Positions 32,974 through 42,596 of a stretch of DNA of 64,000 nucleotides are shown piece by piece (positions within the stretch are counted from its first letter, which is position 1; each line of letters opens with the position of its first letter). The position numbers were made by a program, and so were the translations under genes. Location of the stretch: the NCBI GenBank assembly GCA_035281645.1, contig DATEDN010000081.1, positions 1-64,000 on the forward strand. Reading direction: 5' to 3'. The notes below the pieces were generated by a model. The model did no database searches and was not told the DNA's origin. It worked only from the letters and a program-made list of their open reading frames with translations. Source of the stretch: JACCTH01 sp035281645. Its GTDB lineage: Bacteria > Actinomycetota > Acidimicrobiia > Spongiisociales > ZC4RG35.

Positions 32974-33963
32974 ATGGCTCAAGAAACAAGAATCACGAAC
33001 GAGAACGGGCTTCAGGCCTGGCTTTATGACGTCTCCGGCGACGACGCCCCTACCCGGATCAGCGACCTCGATCCCAGTGGAATCAGCGACGAGCAGATCC
33101 TTTGGATTGATGCGAACGTCAAGGAAGCGGATGCCGCCTCGGTGCTAAAGGTGCTGGGGATCGAAGGCTCGCTCGACGCCCTCGACATGGACCAGGCGAG
33201 GCCCAGCCTCGTCGCCCACGAAGGATTTGTGCACATCATCATCCTCTCCGCCCGCGAAGATCTGGCCGACTTCACTCCCGTCATGCTCCATTGTTTGTTG
33301 GGCGACAACTGGATCGCGACGCTGCACAACGGTGAGCTGAATCTCGTCGAGGAATTCAACGAACCCCTTGCCCGGGACACCCGTCTTGGGGAGCTCAACT
33401 CTTCGTCGTTTCTCGCCTTGGTGTTCGATTGGCACCTCAACGGGTACTTCCGCCAGATCGAGGCTGTGCAGGACGGAATCGATCGGGTCGACGAGCTGTT
33501 GCTGAGGCCAGGACCAAAGCCGGAGCTGCTTGACCGCTTGTTCCGTCTCCGCAGGCAGGTCACCAGGCTGCGGAGGGCGTTGAGCCCCCACCGTGATGTT
33601 TTCGCGCCTCTGAGCAATCCCAATTCCGAGTTGCTCCCCTCGCCGGAGGCGGCGCCGGATTTTCTTCGCTTGCTTCAGCGACTCGAACACGCCCTCGAGG
33701 AGGTGAACACGACCCGGGAGATGATCGCGGTCTCTTTCGACATCCACATGACTGAAATCACGCAGAATACGAACGACATCATGAAGCGTCTCACGCTGGC
33801 GTCGGTGCTGTTGCTGCCGGCGGTGTTGCTGGCCGGGATCATGGGGATGAACTTCAAGGTCGGATTGTTCGAGGATCCGTCGATGTTCTGGGTGACCATT
33901 TTCGTAATGGGCTTTCTGGCGTTTTGTACGCTCATCTATGCCCGATTTCGAAAGTGGCTGTGA
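32974..33963 (+). CDS. CorA-family divalent metal ion transporter
   Basis: Magnesium/cobalt channel protein, 329 aa from ATG 32974. It has the large N-terminal cytoplasmic part, a long coiled-coil-forming helix (FDWHLNGYFRQIEAVQDGIDRV onward), and two C-terminal membrane helices with the GMN signature (GIMGMNF) between them. The extracytoplasmic loop reads GLFEDPSMF, different from the usual YGMNFEHMPE continuation, so ion preference may differ (the ZntB-like branch has variations too). The open frame extends upstream to 32869 but is not family sequence. It is divergent from the DUF4032 gene and ends 4 bp before the convergent Lhr gene. Confidence 0.88.
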   Translation: MAQETRITNENGLQAWLYDVSGDDAPTRISDLDPSGISDEQILWIDANVKEADAASVLKVLGIEGSLDALDMDQARPSLVAHEGFVHIIILSAREDLADFTPVMLHCLLGDNWIATLHNGELNLVEEFNEPLARDTRLGELNSSSFLALVFDWHLNGYFRQIEAVQDGIDRVDELLLRPGPKPELLDRLFRLRRQVTRLRRALSPHRDVFAPLSNPNSELLPSPEAAPDFLRLLQRLEHALEEVNTTREMIAVSFDIHMTEITQNTNDIMKRLTLASVLLLPAVLLAGIMGMNFKVGLFEDPSMFWVTIFVMGFLAFCTLIYARFRKWL

Positions 33964-33967
33964 GCGC

Positions 33968-36900
33968 TCAGCCCCGATAAGCGAGGCCCTGCGGCGCCGG
34001 CACGAACCCCCACTCGGTGAGGGCAGAGCCAAAGGGCGCCGATTGGGCAGGATGGTCGTCGATTCGTTCGATCCGCATGCGACGCTGTCTTCCCGCAATC
34101 GCCGCCACCTCGCGGGCGATCTCGCCGTAGGAATCCATGCCTTCGGTGAACAATGCGAGACGACGGCCTCCGCGATCGAGGTAAGCGAGAAGGTTGCCGT
34201 CGCCGAGGACGACATAGGATCCCGCCGCGCGCTGGAACCGAAACTCCCGCTCGGGCCAGGGAAGCGCAGCCCCGTAGGGATTGGCCGGATCGGTGGCTGC
34301 CAGGCCGAGGACCTGGGATCGTTCGACTCCTCGCAAGCGGTCGACCGCTCCCGGGAGGGCGAACTGTGCCCCACCTAATCCTTCTATGAAATACCCCCTT
34401 CTCACCTTGCCGATCTCCTCCATCTTGGAGAGAACCGGGTAAAGACGGGTGTAACCGCCGGGAATTCCTTCGGCCGCGACGTGAGCACGGGTGATGACTC
34501 CGTAGCGGTTGAGAAGAACATTGGCCCAGGTGGTGGCGGCTCCGGTGGGGTCGGGTTCGGCGAGAGGCAGGAGTGACCAACGACCGCCGGCGTGGGCTGG
34601 GAAGGACGATGCCAGGGGACGTCGGCCGGGCGGCCGCTGCCCGCCCCGACTTTGGGTGTAAGCCCGGACCGGCGCCAGGCTGTCGTTGGTGACCAGTCCC
34701 GCCCAGACCAGATCCCATAGGTCCTCGAGCAACTGGGAAGGGTCCCCGTCCACCGATGGGCCGACCGATTGGTAGATGTCGTAGAAGAAGGAGGCGCCGT
34801 TGCTCCGAAGGAATTGACGGAGGGCGTCGTGGGCGCCGTCGTCGGCGAAGGTCGCCTCGATCGGGAACCAGAGTTGGGAGAAGTCCTTACGCCGATAGAG
34901 AGCCAGTTTCCCATCGCGTCCCCCCAGGGTGCCCCGCCCTGCCCAGAGCACCTCACCGTCCATCAATAGCCGATCGAGCAGGGCCTGAGCCTCGCCCACT
35001 CGGGCAGCGAGGATCTCCCGCTCCCACACCGAGGCCGCCGCCTCGTAGCCCTGAAGCTGGGTGATCACGTCGGCGACGACGTCGATTCGAGCCGGCCTCT
35101 TGCTGCCTGCTGCCTGCCAGGCGGGCGTGAACCTCCCCAGAGACTCCGGTTCGGTCGGCTCGATCTCGTGTCGAAGCACGGCCAGAGACCGTCGCTTGAT
35201 CCGCCGCAGCACCTCGGCGTCGACCCATCCCTCGCCGCGATGGAACGAGCCCTTCAAAACCCTTCCCTGTTCGGCCAGCAAACGGAGGGAGTTCTCGACG
35301 ACTGCAGGCGGAAGACCGAGGGCGGAAGCGACCGTGGCTGGCTGGAAGGGTCCGTGAGTGCGGGCGTAGCGGCCAATCAGATCGCCCAGCGGATCGGGCA
35401 CCGGTTGAAGAAATGCCGCAGGACTTCCCTGAGGAGGGGGGATGCCAAGTCCGTCCCGCAGCCGGGAAATGTCCTCAGCGGCGGCATAGCACTGGCGCCC
35501 GGCGATGCGGACCGCCACCGTCCTCCCCGTCTTCGCCAATTCCTCGAAAGACGCCGAGAAATCCGACAAGTCGCTTCGGACCTCGATGTCGTCCTTGCTC
35601 AGAGGACCGAGGTCGCGGAGGAGATCGACCACTCCGTCGGCGCTGGTTGCCCGCCGTTCAGGAGTGAGATGCTGGAGCTCGAGCTCGACCATCGCCACGA
35701 CTTCGGGGGAGATCAAATCTCGAAGCTCCCCTTCACCCAGAAGGCTGGCAAGGAGGTTGCGGTCGAGAGTGAGGGCGGTTGCTCGCCGCTCGGCGAGGGG
35801 AGTGTCGGCCTCATAGAGAAATGCGGCCACGAATGCAAAGAGCAGCGAGGAGGCGAAGGGCGAGGGATGGGTCGTTTCCACTTCGACCATGCGCAGCTTG
35901 CGGGACCGAAGATCGGAGAGGACTTCGGTGAGTGCCGGCAGGTCGAAGTCCTGGGTCAGGATCTCTCGATAGGTCTCCAGCATGATCGGGAACGTGCCGA
36001 ACTGACGTGCCACTGCCAGCAGGTCTGCCGCGCGCCGGCGCTGTTGCCACAGCGGCGTCCGACTCCCCGGCCGGCGCCGCGGGAGCAGCAACGCCCGTCC
36101 CGCCGCCTCTCGAAACCTGGCTCCAAATAGGGCCGTATCGGCGAGATGATCCTCGAGCAGTTCTCGCACCTCTTCGGGCTCGAGAGTCAGCTCCGCCAAA
36201 CCCGGAACCTCGTCGCTGTCGGGAAAGCGGAAAGCGATGCCATCATCGGCCCATATCACATCCACGTCGGTTCCGAAGCGGCTGCGCAATTTTTGAGTGA
36301 GCGCCATCGCCCAAGGAGCATGGATGCGAGCACCGAGAGGCGAGAGCAACGTCACCCGCCAATCGCCAATCTCATCTCGAAAACGCTCCAGCACCAGCGT
36401 CTGATCGGTAGGGAGGAGGCCGGTTGCCTCCTTCTCCTCGGCCAGGTAGGCGGCCAGATTGGCGGCCGCGAACTCGTCCAGGTTGTAATCGGTCATGAGA
36501 GGTCCGCTGGGGTCAGGGAGCCGGCTCATCTCGCGAACGAAGCGACCGATGCGACGGCCGGTAGCAAGCGACCGCCCCTGCACGTCGCCCTTCCAGAAGG
36601 GGAGCCGGGCACCAGCGGCGCCGGGGTCGGGGACCACCTCCACCCGCTCGGGGCCGATTTCTGATACCCGCCAGGTGCTGGCACCGAGGACGATCGCATC
36701 GCCGACCCGGGATTCGTAGACCATCTCCTCATCAAGCTCGCCTACCCGGCTCCCGTCGGGAAGGACCACTCGGAAGAGCCCCCGATCGGGAATCGTCCCG
36801 GCGTTGGCAACCACCAGCTGTCGCGCCCCGGGCCGGGCGGTGATGGTGCCGTCAGTGCGGTCCCAGTTCACCCGTGCCCGCAATTCCGCGAAGAGATCGG

Positions 36901-38326
36901 ATGGATACCGACCCGCCAGCATGTCCAGAGTGGCGTCGAAGACCGGTCGCCCCAGCGTCGAGAAGGGCCGGGCGCGTCGCATGAGGTCATAGAGATCATC
37001 GGCCGTGCGGGGCCCAGTCACCACCGCTGCCACCAGCTGCTGGCTGAGGACGTCGAGGGGATTGTGAGGGATGACGGTCTCTTCGATATCGCCCTCCAGC
37101 ATCTGACGGGCGATGACCACCGAGGTGAGGAGATCGCCTCGGTACTTCGGGAAGATTCGGGCCCGGCTTTCGCCCCCGACATGATGGCCAGATCGACCAA
37201 CCCTCTGAAGGCCGGAGGCCACCGACACCGGTGCCTCGACCTGGATCACCAGATCCACCGCACCCATGTCGATGCCGAGTTCGAGGCTGGAAGTGGCGAC
37301 GACGGCTCGCAGTTCGCCCCTCTTGAGAGATTCCTCGATCAGGATTCGTTGCTCTCGCGAGACAGAGCCGTGGTGAGCCCGTGAGATCTCCTCGCCGGCG
37401 AGCTCGTTGATCTGGGCGCAGATCCTTTCCGCCAGCCGGCGGGAATTGGCGAAGACGATTGTCGACCGGTGTTGGCCGATAAGTTCCAGGATCTCGGGGT
37501 AGATGGCGGGCCAAATCGATGGGCTGCGGGAAGCCTCAGGATCGAGCGGGTCGATGGGGGCCGGGGCGCTCATGTCTTCGACCGGAACGATCACCTCGAG
37601 GTCGAGCGGACGAGGAGCGGGGGCGTCGGCGATCGCAACCGGTCGGGGTTGATAGTCGTCGTCAACGACGGTGCCCCCGCCCAAGAACTCGGCGATGGTC
37701 TGCAACGGTCGCTGGGTGGCCGAGAGCCCGATTCGTTGCGGGGGCACTTCAGTGAGTTCCTCCAAACGTTCGAGGGAGATGGCGAGATGGGCTCCCCGCT
37801 TCTGGGAAGCCACCGCGTGGACCTCATCAACAATCACCCAGCGCACCGAGGCCAGGACCTTTCGCGCCTCGGAGGTGAGCAGGAGAAACAATGACTCCGG
37901 AGTCGTGATGAGGATGTCGGGCGGATGTCGAAGCATTCGTTGGCGATCGGCTGCCGGCGTGTCGCCGGTGCGAAGAAAGGTCGATAATTCGGGAAGATGG
38001 TCCCGCCCGAGACGGGTCGCCGCGTGGCGGATACCGGCCAAAGGAGCCCGCAGGTTCCGGTCGACGTCGTAGGCCAGGGCCTTCATCGGAGATATGTAGA
38101 GAACCCGACACCGCGTTTGAGGCGGAGGCGGCGGCTCGTGCAGAAGCCGATCGAGTACCCAAAGAAACGCTGCCAGCGTTTTCCCACTACCGGTGGGGGC
38201 GTGGATCAGGGTGTGAGAACCGGCGGCGATATGCCGCCATCCCTCTTCCTGGGCCAGAGTCGGTCCCGGGAACGAAGCCCTGAACCAAGCTGCCGTGGCA
38301 GGGTGAAAGTGGGTGAGTGGATCCAC
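33968..38326 (-). CDS. lhr: Lhr-type ATP-dependent DNA helicase
   Basis: Very large superfamily 2 helicase (1452 aa). Motif I is APTGSGKTLAAF (about 43-54), motif II is VIVDEVHAV (DEVH), then GLSATQRPLQT (motif III), LELGIDMGAVDLVIQ and QRVGRSGH (motifs V and VI). The long C-terminal half has winged-helix and Lhr-CTD parts (PTLAQEEGW at the start is the Q-motif-like region; later IARYARTHGPFQP and YGVITRAHVAAEG are typical of the C-terminal domain). Bacterial Lhr is a 3'-to-5' DNA/RNA:DNA helicase tied to DNA repair; in Actinobacteria it is damage-induced, though no SOS box is visible upstream here. Single gene, convergent with CorA. Confidence 0.95.
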   Translation of the reverse strand: MDPLTHFHPATAAWFRASFPGPTLAQEEGWRHIAAGSHTLIHAPTGSGKTLAAFLWVLDRLLHEPPPPPQTRCRVLYISPMKALAYDVDRNLRAPLAGIRHAATRLGRDHLPELSTFLRTGDTPAADRQRMLRHPPDILITTPESLFLLLTSEARKVLASVRWVIVDEVHAVASQKRGAHLAISLERLEELTEVPPQRIGLSATQRPLQTIAEFLGGGTVVDDDYQPRPVAIADAPAPRPLDLEVIVPVEDMSAPAPIDPLDPEASRSPSIWPAIYPEILELIGQHRSTIVFANSRRLAERICAQINELAGEEISRAHHGSVSREQRILIEESLKRGELRAVVATSSLELGIDMGAVDLVIQVEAPVSVASGLQRVGRSGHHVGGESRARIFPKYRGDLLTSVVIARQMLEGDIEETVIPHNPLDVLSQQLVAAVVTGPRTADDLYDLMRRARPFSTLGRPVFDATLDMLAGRYPSDLFAELRARVNWDRTDGTITARPGARQLVVANAGTIPDRGLFRVVLPDGSRVGELDEEMVYESRVGDAIVLGASTWRVSEIGPERVEVVPDPGAAGARLPFWKGDVQGRSLATGRRIGRFVREMSRLPDPSGPLMTDYNLDEFAAANLAAYLAEEKEATGLLPTDQTLVLERFRDEIGDWRVTLLSPLGARIHAPWAMALTQKLRSRFGTDVDVIWADDGIAFRFPDSDEVPGLAELTLEPEEVRELLEDHLADTALFGARFREAAGRALLLPRRRPGSRTPLWQQRRRAADLLAVARQFGTFPIMLETYREILTQDFDLPALTEVLSDLRSRKLRMVEVETTHPSPFASSLLFAFVAAFLYEADTPLAERRATALTLDRNLLASLLGEGELRDLISPEVVAMVELELQHLTPERRATSADGVVDLLRDLGPLSKDDIEVRSDLSDFSASFEELAKTGRTVAVRIAGRQCYAAAEDISRLRDGLGIPPPQGSPAAFLQPVPDPLGDLIGRYARTHGPFQPATVASALGLPPAVVENSLRLLAEQGRVLKGSFHRGEGWVDAEVLRRIKRRSLAVLRHEIEPTEPESLGRFTPAWQAAGSKRPARIDVVADVITQLQGYEAAASVWEREILAARVGEAQALLDRLLMDGEVLWAGRGTLGGRDGKLALYRRKDFSQLWFPIEATFADDGAHDALRQFLRSNGASFFYDIYQSVGPSVDGDPSQLLEDLWDLVWAGLVTNDSLAPVRAYTQSRGGQRPPGRRPLASSFPAHAGGRWSLLPLAEPDPTGAATTWANVLLNRYGVITRAHVAAEGIPGGYTRLYPVLSKMEEIGKVRRGYFIEGLGGAQFALPGAVDRLRGVERSQVLGLAATDPANPYGAALPWPEREFRFQRAAGSYVVLGDGNLLAYLDRGGRRLALFTEGMDSYGEIAREVAAIAGRQRRMRIERIDDHPAQSAPFGSALTEWGFVPAPQGLAYRG

Positions 38327-38361
38327 GTCCTCACCCTATTCGGGGTGAGTGACAGTATTTC

Positions 38362-38997
38362 TCAGGCCGTGGGAGCCTTCTCGCGGGTCGGGCGGGTTAG
38401 CCGCCTAAGGACCCGGGCCCGCTCCTTCGATCGGTCTCCGGGCTTCGAGGTGGGGACGCCGTCGCGCTCGGAGACGGCGAGGAAGGCTTCGACCACACCG
38501 GGGTCGAATTGGGTACCCGAATTGTTGATGATCTCGGAAATGGCGAAATCGACCGAAAGGGCGGGCTGGTAGGCCCGGTGACTGGTGATGGCATCGAAGG
38601 CATCGGCCACGAGAACGATTCGGGAGAGAACCGGAATTTTGGTGCCGGCCAACCCGAACGGATATCCGAGCCCGTCGTAGCGCTCGTGGTGATAGAGGAT
38701 GGCTTCGGATACCCGCCGGTCAAACTTCTCGGCGATCATCGCGTAGCCGATCTCGGGATGCTGGCGCATGTGCTCTCGCTCGAGATCGTCGAGGGGGCCG
38801 GGTTTGGCCAAGACGCCCGGATCGATGTGGATCTTTCCTACGTCGTGGAGGATTCCGACCAGGCCCAAGCGCTTGACATCATCGCGGGGAAGCGACATCT
38901 CCTTGCCGAGGGCGACAGCGAGGTCGCTGACGCGGTGCACGTGGCCGTAGAGGTCGTCGACCACGCCTTTCATTGCCTTCAGGAGACTCTCGTCCAT
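38362..38997 (-). CDS. HD-GYP domain phosphohydrolase
   Basis: A stand-alone HD-GYP protein, about 211 aa, probably a cyclic-di-GMP phosphodiesterase or related hydrolase. The metal motif HDVGK, the Lys-His-His ladder (HPEIGY, YHHERYDGLGYPFGL containing the GYP block) and FDAITSHRAYQ are complete, so activity is likely. No sensor or receiver domain is attached; the C-terminal tail is basic (KERARVLRRLTRPTREKAP). I use ATG 38997 with a GGGAAGGG purine stretch just before it; a TTG at 39021 is in frame upstream. A 14-bp palindrome lies about 80 bp upstream at 39076-39089. Confidence 0.88.
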   Translation of the reverse strand: MDESLLKAMKGVVDDLYGHVHRVSDLAVALGKEMSLPRDDVKRLGLVGILHDVGKIHIDPGVLAKPGPLDDLEREHMRQHPEIGYAMIAEKFDRRVSEAILYHHERYDGLGYPFGLAGTKIPVLSRIVLVADAFDAITSHRAYQPALSVDFAISEIINNSGTQFDPGVVEAFLAVSERDGVPTSKPGDRSKERARVLRRLTRPTREKAPTA

Positions 38998-39075
38998 GCC
39001 CTTCCCACTCGCTAGGGGCAACAGATTGGGCTAGAGGTCACCCTCCCACCATGGGTCTACGGTATCACCACTCTG

Positions 39076-39089
39076 AGTGACTAGTCACT
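39076..39089. promoter_or_regulatory. Perfect 14-bp palindrome, possible operator
   Basis: AGTGACTAGTCACT reads the same on both strands. It lies between the HD-GYP gene start and the stop codon of the enoyl-CoA hydratase gene, overlapping that stop. Its size and form suit a dimeric repressor site (TetR-like) for the HD-GYP promoter. No regulator gene is next to it, and it could be chance. Confidence 0.35.
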
Positions 39090-39855
39090 ACGGGTTGCGC
39101 TTGAGCCCGGCCATCGCCTCGTGATGGGCTTCGGTGTGGTGCGAGATCGCCTGGAGGGCGGCCGAAAACTCGAGAAATCCCGCCAGATCCATCGATCGGG
39201 CGTGGCGGAGCAAGCGCTTGGCCAACCGAATGGAATGGGCCGGCTTGCCGGCGATCAATCGGGCGAGATCCATCGCCCTTGTCATCAGATCTTGCGGCTC
39301 GGTGACCTCGAGAAGGATCCCCAAGTCCTTCGCCTCCTCCGCTCCTACCGACCGGGCGGTGAAGGCAAGCTCGGCGGCTCGCTGCCAGCCCACCACTCGG
39401 GGTAAAAGCCAGGCGCCTCCGTCGCCGGGGATGATCCCGAGGTCGACAAAAGTATGGGCGAACCGGGCCGACGTCGAGCCCAGCCGCAGATCGCATCCCA
39501 TCGCCAGGTCGAAGCCGGCGCCGATGGCGGGGCCGTTCACCGCGGCGATGGTCGCCAGATCGGTTTCGGCCAGGGCTCTGGTCAGCTGCTGGATGCTGGA
39601 CCGGTAACCCTCCATGATCTCCTCGGGGCTTCCGGCGAATAGTCCCTCGCGGGCGGCCATGTCCTTTATGTTCCCGCCGGCCGAGAATGCAGGACCGGCC
39701 CCGGTGATCACGAGCACGCCGACCTCGGCGGGAGGGCTGGCAATGGCAGATATGACTGCATTCAGAGCCTCGGCGCCCGTAATCGCATTGCGAGTGTCGG
39801 GTTCGTCGAGAGTGAGGGTGGCCACCCGCCCCTCGGCGGTGAGCGACGGAGGCAT
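39088..39855 (-). CDS. Enoyl-CoA hydratase/isomerase family protein
   Basis: Crotonase-fold enzyme, 255 aa. Blocks: VLVITGAGPAFSAGGNIKDM (first oxyanion segment), TIAAVNGPAIGAGFDLAMGCDLRLG (second), and ARFAHTFVDLGIIPGDGGAWLLPRVVG, where Gly-Gly/Asp positions sit at the active site. The Glu of true enoyl hydratases at the first catalytic place is not evident, so it may be an isomerase or another crotonase. The start overlaps the upstream gene by one base (BtpA-like gene stop/start), so it is the last gene in an operon running from 41434 leftward. Fatty acid or aromatic acid breakdown is likely. Confidence 0.86.
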   Translation of the reverse strand: MPPSLTAEGRVATLTLDEPDTRNAITGAEALNAVISAIASPPAEVGVLVITGAGPAFSAGGNIKDMAAREGLFAGSPEEIMEGYRSSIQQLTRALAETDLATIAAVNGPAIGAGFDLAMGCDLRLGSTSARFAHTFVDLGIIPGDGGAWLLPRVVGWQRAAELAFTARSVGAEEAKDLGILLEVTEPQDLMTRAMDLARLIAGKPAHSIRLAKRLLRHARSMDLAGFLEFSAALQAISHHTEAHHEAMAGLKRNP

Positions 39856-40652
39856 CAGGGTTGGAGCCAGCCCACCTCGCGGGCGGCGGCGACAAAACCT
39901 CGAGCCGAGTCGAGATCGATCTCTCCCTCGGGTCTTCCGCCCACCTTGAGCGATGAGCCGACGATGGCGCCGTTGGCCACTTTCGCCAACTCGGCCAGGT
40001 TTCCGGCCGTGGCCCCCGATCCCACCAGGATCGGTGCCTCCGGCACCGCCATCCGCAGCTCGCGGGCCAGGTCGAGGTCAGGGGCCGAACCGGTGCCGGT
40101 CCCGGAGACGACAAGAGCGTCGGCGCCTGCCCGCTCCCAGGTGTCGGCTCCAGCCTGGGCGATGTGGCCTCCCGGTGGAGGTGTGGCATGTTTGACGAAC
40201 ACGTCCGCCAGGATCCCCACCCCTGGACACCAGTCCTTTCGCACCCTCGCCACCTCCGCGGCCTGTCCGGTGATGGGACCCTGGTCGGTATACATGAGGC
40301 CCGAGAGAACGTTCACCCTGATCCAGCCGGCACCGGTGGCAGCCGCGATTCCGAGGGCGGAGATGGCATCGTTGCGGAGCACGTTCACACCCACCTCGAG
40401 GCCGGTCTCGTCCTTGACGCGGGCAACGACCCTTGTGAGGGCGGCAACCGTGACGGGCGGAACTCCAACGGCAAAGAACGGGGCGTCGCCGTAGTTCTCG
40501 ATCATCAGCGCCGGGAAACCCGCCTCCGCCAACCTCGAGGCGTCCTTTAACGCCCGCGCCAGAACCGCATCCATCCCGGTGTCACTTCGGAATCGAGGGG
40601 CTCCTGGGAGGGGGGAAACATGCACCATCCCAAACAGGGATGGAAGCCTCAT
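39855..40652 (-). CDS. BtpA/SgcQ family protein
   Basis: A 265-residue TIM-barrel-like protein. BtpA family features: FGMVHVSPLPGAP at the N-terminus, ALMIENYGDAPFF, VGVNVLRNDAISALGIAAATGAGWIRVNVLSG, GILADVFVKHATP, and VLVGSGATAGNLAEL with the phosphate-binding-like end AIVGSSLKVGG. The reaction of this family is not established outside photosystem I biogenesis in cyanobacteria and suggested sugar metabolism (SgcQ); neither applies obviously here. It overlaps its neighbours on both sides by 1-4 bp, so it shares an operon with a crotonase and a TIGR03084 protein. Confidence 0.85.
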   Translation of the reverse strand: MRLPSLFGMVHVSPLPGAPRFRSDTGMDAVLARALKDASRLAEAGFPALMIENYGDAPFFAVGVPPVTVAALTRVVARVKDETGLEVGVNVLRNDAISALGIAAATGAGWIRVNVLSGLMYTDQGPITGQAAEVARVRKDWCPGVGILADVFVKHATPPPGGHIAQAGADTWERAGADALVVSGTGTGSAPDLDLARELRMAVPEAPILVGSGATAGNLAELAKVANGAIVGSSLKVGGRPEGEIDLDSARGFVAAAREVGWLQP

Positions 40653-41434
40653 AGATAGGCGCGAACCACGTCCAGGGCTGTCTCGGCCACGTCACCGGTG
40701 GCCTTCAAATTCTTGGCGTCCTTGCGCTTGATCCTTCGCACCGAGAGTCGGGCCCATTCGCCGGCCGGGCCTTTGATGACTTGGTCAGTGTCGTCGGGCC
40801 CGTAGACCCACTTGGCATAGCCGGGGCCCATGACCTCCACTCGAACGGGTGAATAGTCCATGTCAGCGATCTTGAACGCATAGGGCAGGGTCTTCCAGCC
40901 GAGGAAGCAGATGTGGCGGAGCCGCGCCGTGTCCTCGACCTGGGCCTTCATCGCGTTGTAGATGTCGAGCCCGTGCGCCCAGTTCTCCATCAACCTCATC
41001 GTGGCGAACGTTCTCGCGCTCATATCCCCCGAGATCCATTCGATGCGCTGCTCGGCCGACATATGCGAGAGGGGCTCGACGACCTTGGCCCGACCTCCCC
41101 GCCACCACTCGATCACGTCCTGGTAACGCATCTTGCGGCCCTTCTTGACCGCTTCCTGACGGAGCGCATCCAGGTCGGGAGCACTGCGATAGATCTCGAT
41201 ACGGTTCCCGCCATTGAGAGCGTCGGCAGCCAATTCTGCGGAATCGGCGAGATGACTGATGGTGTCCCTGATCGACCAACCCTTGGCTGGGGTCGGCCTT
41301 TCCCAGTCCTTCTGAGTGATCCTTTGCAGGAACTGGTCGAGAAACTGCTGCTCAGCTACTAGGTCTGAGAGGAGTTCGCGCACTCCGCCATGGTAGTCGC
41401 TTCCAACAAACAAGATTCCGGGGCCGAGCTCCAA
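40649..41434 (-). CDS. TIGR03084-family DinB-fold metal-binding protein
   Basis: A 261-residue protein with the DinB/maleylpyruvate-isomerase fold that in Actinobacteria works with mycothiol. Features: WERPTPAKGWSIRDTISHLADSAELA with a metal His, FATMRLMENWAHGLDIYNAM with a second His, and a C-terminal domain (PVRVEVMGPGYAKWVYGP, VKGPAGEWARLSVRR like SCP2/TIGR03083 tails). Family function is unknown but a thiol-dependent isomerase or transferase is likely. The N-terminal 10-17 residues may be too long; a GTG nearer VRELLSDLV would suit the family. First gene of the operon to 39088. Confidence 0.8.
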   Translation of the reverse strand: MELGPGILFVGSDYHGGVRELLSDLVAEQQFLDQFLQRITQKDWERPTPAKGWSIRDTISHLADSAELAADALNGGNRIEIYRSAPDLDALRQEAVKKGRKMRYQDVIEWWRGGRAKVVEPLSHMSAEQRIEWISGDMSARTFATMRLMENWAHGLDIYNAMKAQVEDTARLRHICFLGWKTLPYAFKIADMDYSPVRVEVMGPGYAKWVYGPDDTDQVIKGPAGEWARLSVRRIKRKDAKNLKATGDVAETALDVVRAYL

Positions 41435-41453
41435 CCCGGGCCACGAAACCTCG

Positions 41454-42539
41454 CTACCACGGCCTTTCTGCCTGTTCCTCCTGGAAGGGGGCCGGTGGCG
41501 CGACCCGGTCAGGAGTGGAGACCAACGTGTTGAGGTGGTCGATCAGGAGTCGCAGCCGCCCGTAGCTCCGGCGGTCGAAGTTGAGGACTAGTCGCTCCTG
41601 GTCGAGAGCATCTGCATCCTTTTCCTCGGCGGCTGACGGTTCCGTTTTCTCGATGCTCCCGGAGGCAAGGATGTCGGCGAACTCGCGGTTGATCTCGTCG
41701 AGGACGGTTCCTTCCGGGGCCTGCTTCATCCGCAGCACGAGCTTTCCTTCCACATAACGCTGGGAGTGAAAGTTCGAATAGAAGGCGTGGATCGTGGCGG
41801 CGGCGTCGTTGGCGTCGCCGGTGACCTCGAAGAGGTTCATATCGGCAGGGGAAATGAGACCCTTTGCCACCAGTGTCGTCGAGAAGAACTCGAGCAAGGG
41901 GGGCCAGTAGCCGGTTCCTGGTGCCTCGATCAGCACGATCGGATGCATGTCGCTCTTCCCGGTCTGAATGAGCGTCAGCAGCTCGAACGTTTCGTCGAGG
42001 GTCCCGAAGCCGCCCGGGAAGAGGGCGAAGGCATGGGACTCCTTGATAAAGGTGAGCTTGCGGGTAAAGAAGTACTTGAAATTGATGTTGCGCTGGGGAT
42101 CGATGTAGCCCACCGGATCGGGCTCGAAGGGGAGGCGGATGTTTACCCCGTATGAGTGATCGAGACCCGCGCCTTTGCTCCCGGCGGCCATGATTCCCGG
42201 GCCTGCTCCGGTGATCACTCCCCAGCCTTTCTCCGCCATCAGCCCGGCGAAACGTTCGGCGAGCTGAAAGTTGGGATCGGACTCGGCCAGTCGGGCGCTT
42301 CCAAAGATCGTCACCTTGGGCTCTTGGTGTCGGGCGAATACCGCCATCGAGTAGCGCATCTCCTTGAGCGCGGTGTTGACCATCTTCAGGTCACCGCGCT
42401 CGGCCTTGTCTCGATGCAGTTTGATGACCGTCGTCAGGAGCTCGGCAATGAGATCCTGGTTGCCGCCATCGCCCGCGTCGATGATGAGCTGGCGGATTTG
42501 CTCGTCGAGGGAGGGCTGGCCGGTCTGGTAGGGCTTCAC
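41454..42539 (-). CDS. LOG/TIGR00730-family Rossmann protein
   Basis: A 361-residue protein (from GTG 42539) of the lysine decarboxylase-like/LOG superfamily. The nucleotide motif GAGPGIMAAGSKGA and the signature PGGFGTLDETFELLTLIQTGK are intact. This fold hydrolyses nucleoside 5'-monophosphates (cytokinin-type phosphoribohydrolase or PpnN-like). It is longer than typical LOG (about 200 aa), with an N-terminal helical part of about 90 residues and a C-terminal extension (LNFDRRSYGRLRLLIDHLN) like the larger bacterial branch. Divergent from the GTPase at 42597 with a 57 bp gap; no ribosome site is seen, so it may be leaderless. Confidence 0.83.
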   Translation of the reverse strand: MKPYQTGQPSLDEQIRQLIIDAGDGGNQDLIAELLTTVIKLHRDKAERGDLKMVNTALKEMRYSMAVFARHQEPKVTIFGSARLAESDPNFQLAERFAGLMAEKGWGVITGAGPGIMAAGSKGAGLDHSYGVNIRLPFEPDPVGYIDPQRNINFKYFFTRKLTFIKESHAFALFPGGFGTLDETFELLTLIQTGKSDMHPIVLIEAPGTGYWPPLLEFFSTTLVAKGLISPADMNLFEVTGDANDAAATIHAFYSNFHSQRYVEGKLVLRMKQAPEGTVLDEINREFADILASGSIEKTEPSAAEEKDADALDQERLVLNFDRRSYGRLRLLIDHLNTLVSTPDRVAPPAPFQEEQAERPW

Positions 42540-42596
42540 CCGGCCAACCGTAGCCAACAAACGAATTTCCCGGTCGAGGCTGTCACACTTGCCTCG

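Noticed and set aside
42156..42596. Upstream extension of the first GTPase gene
   Set aside because: It runs antisense through the LOG-family gene and has no GTPase similarity before ATG 42597.
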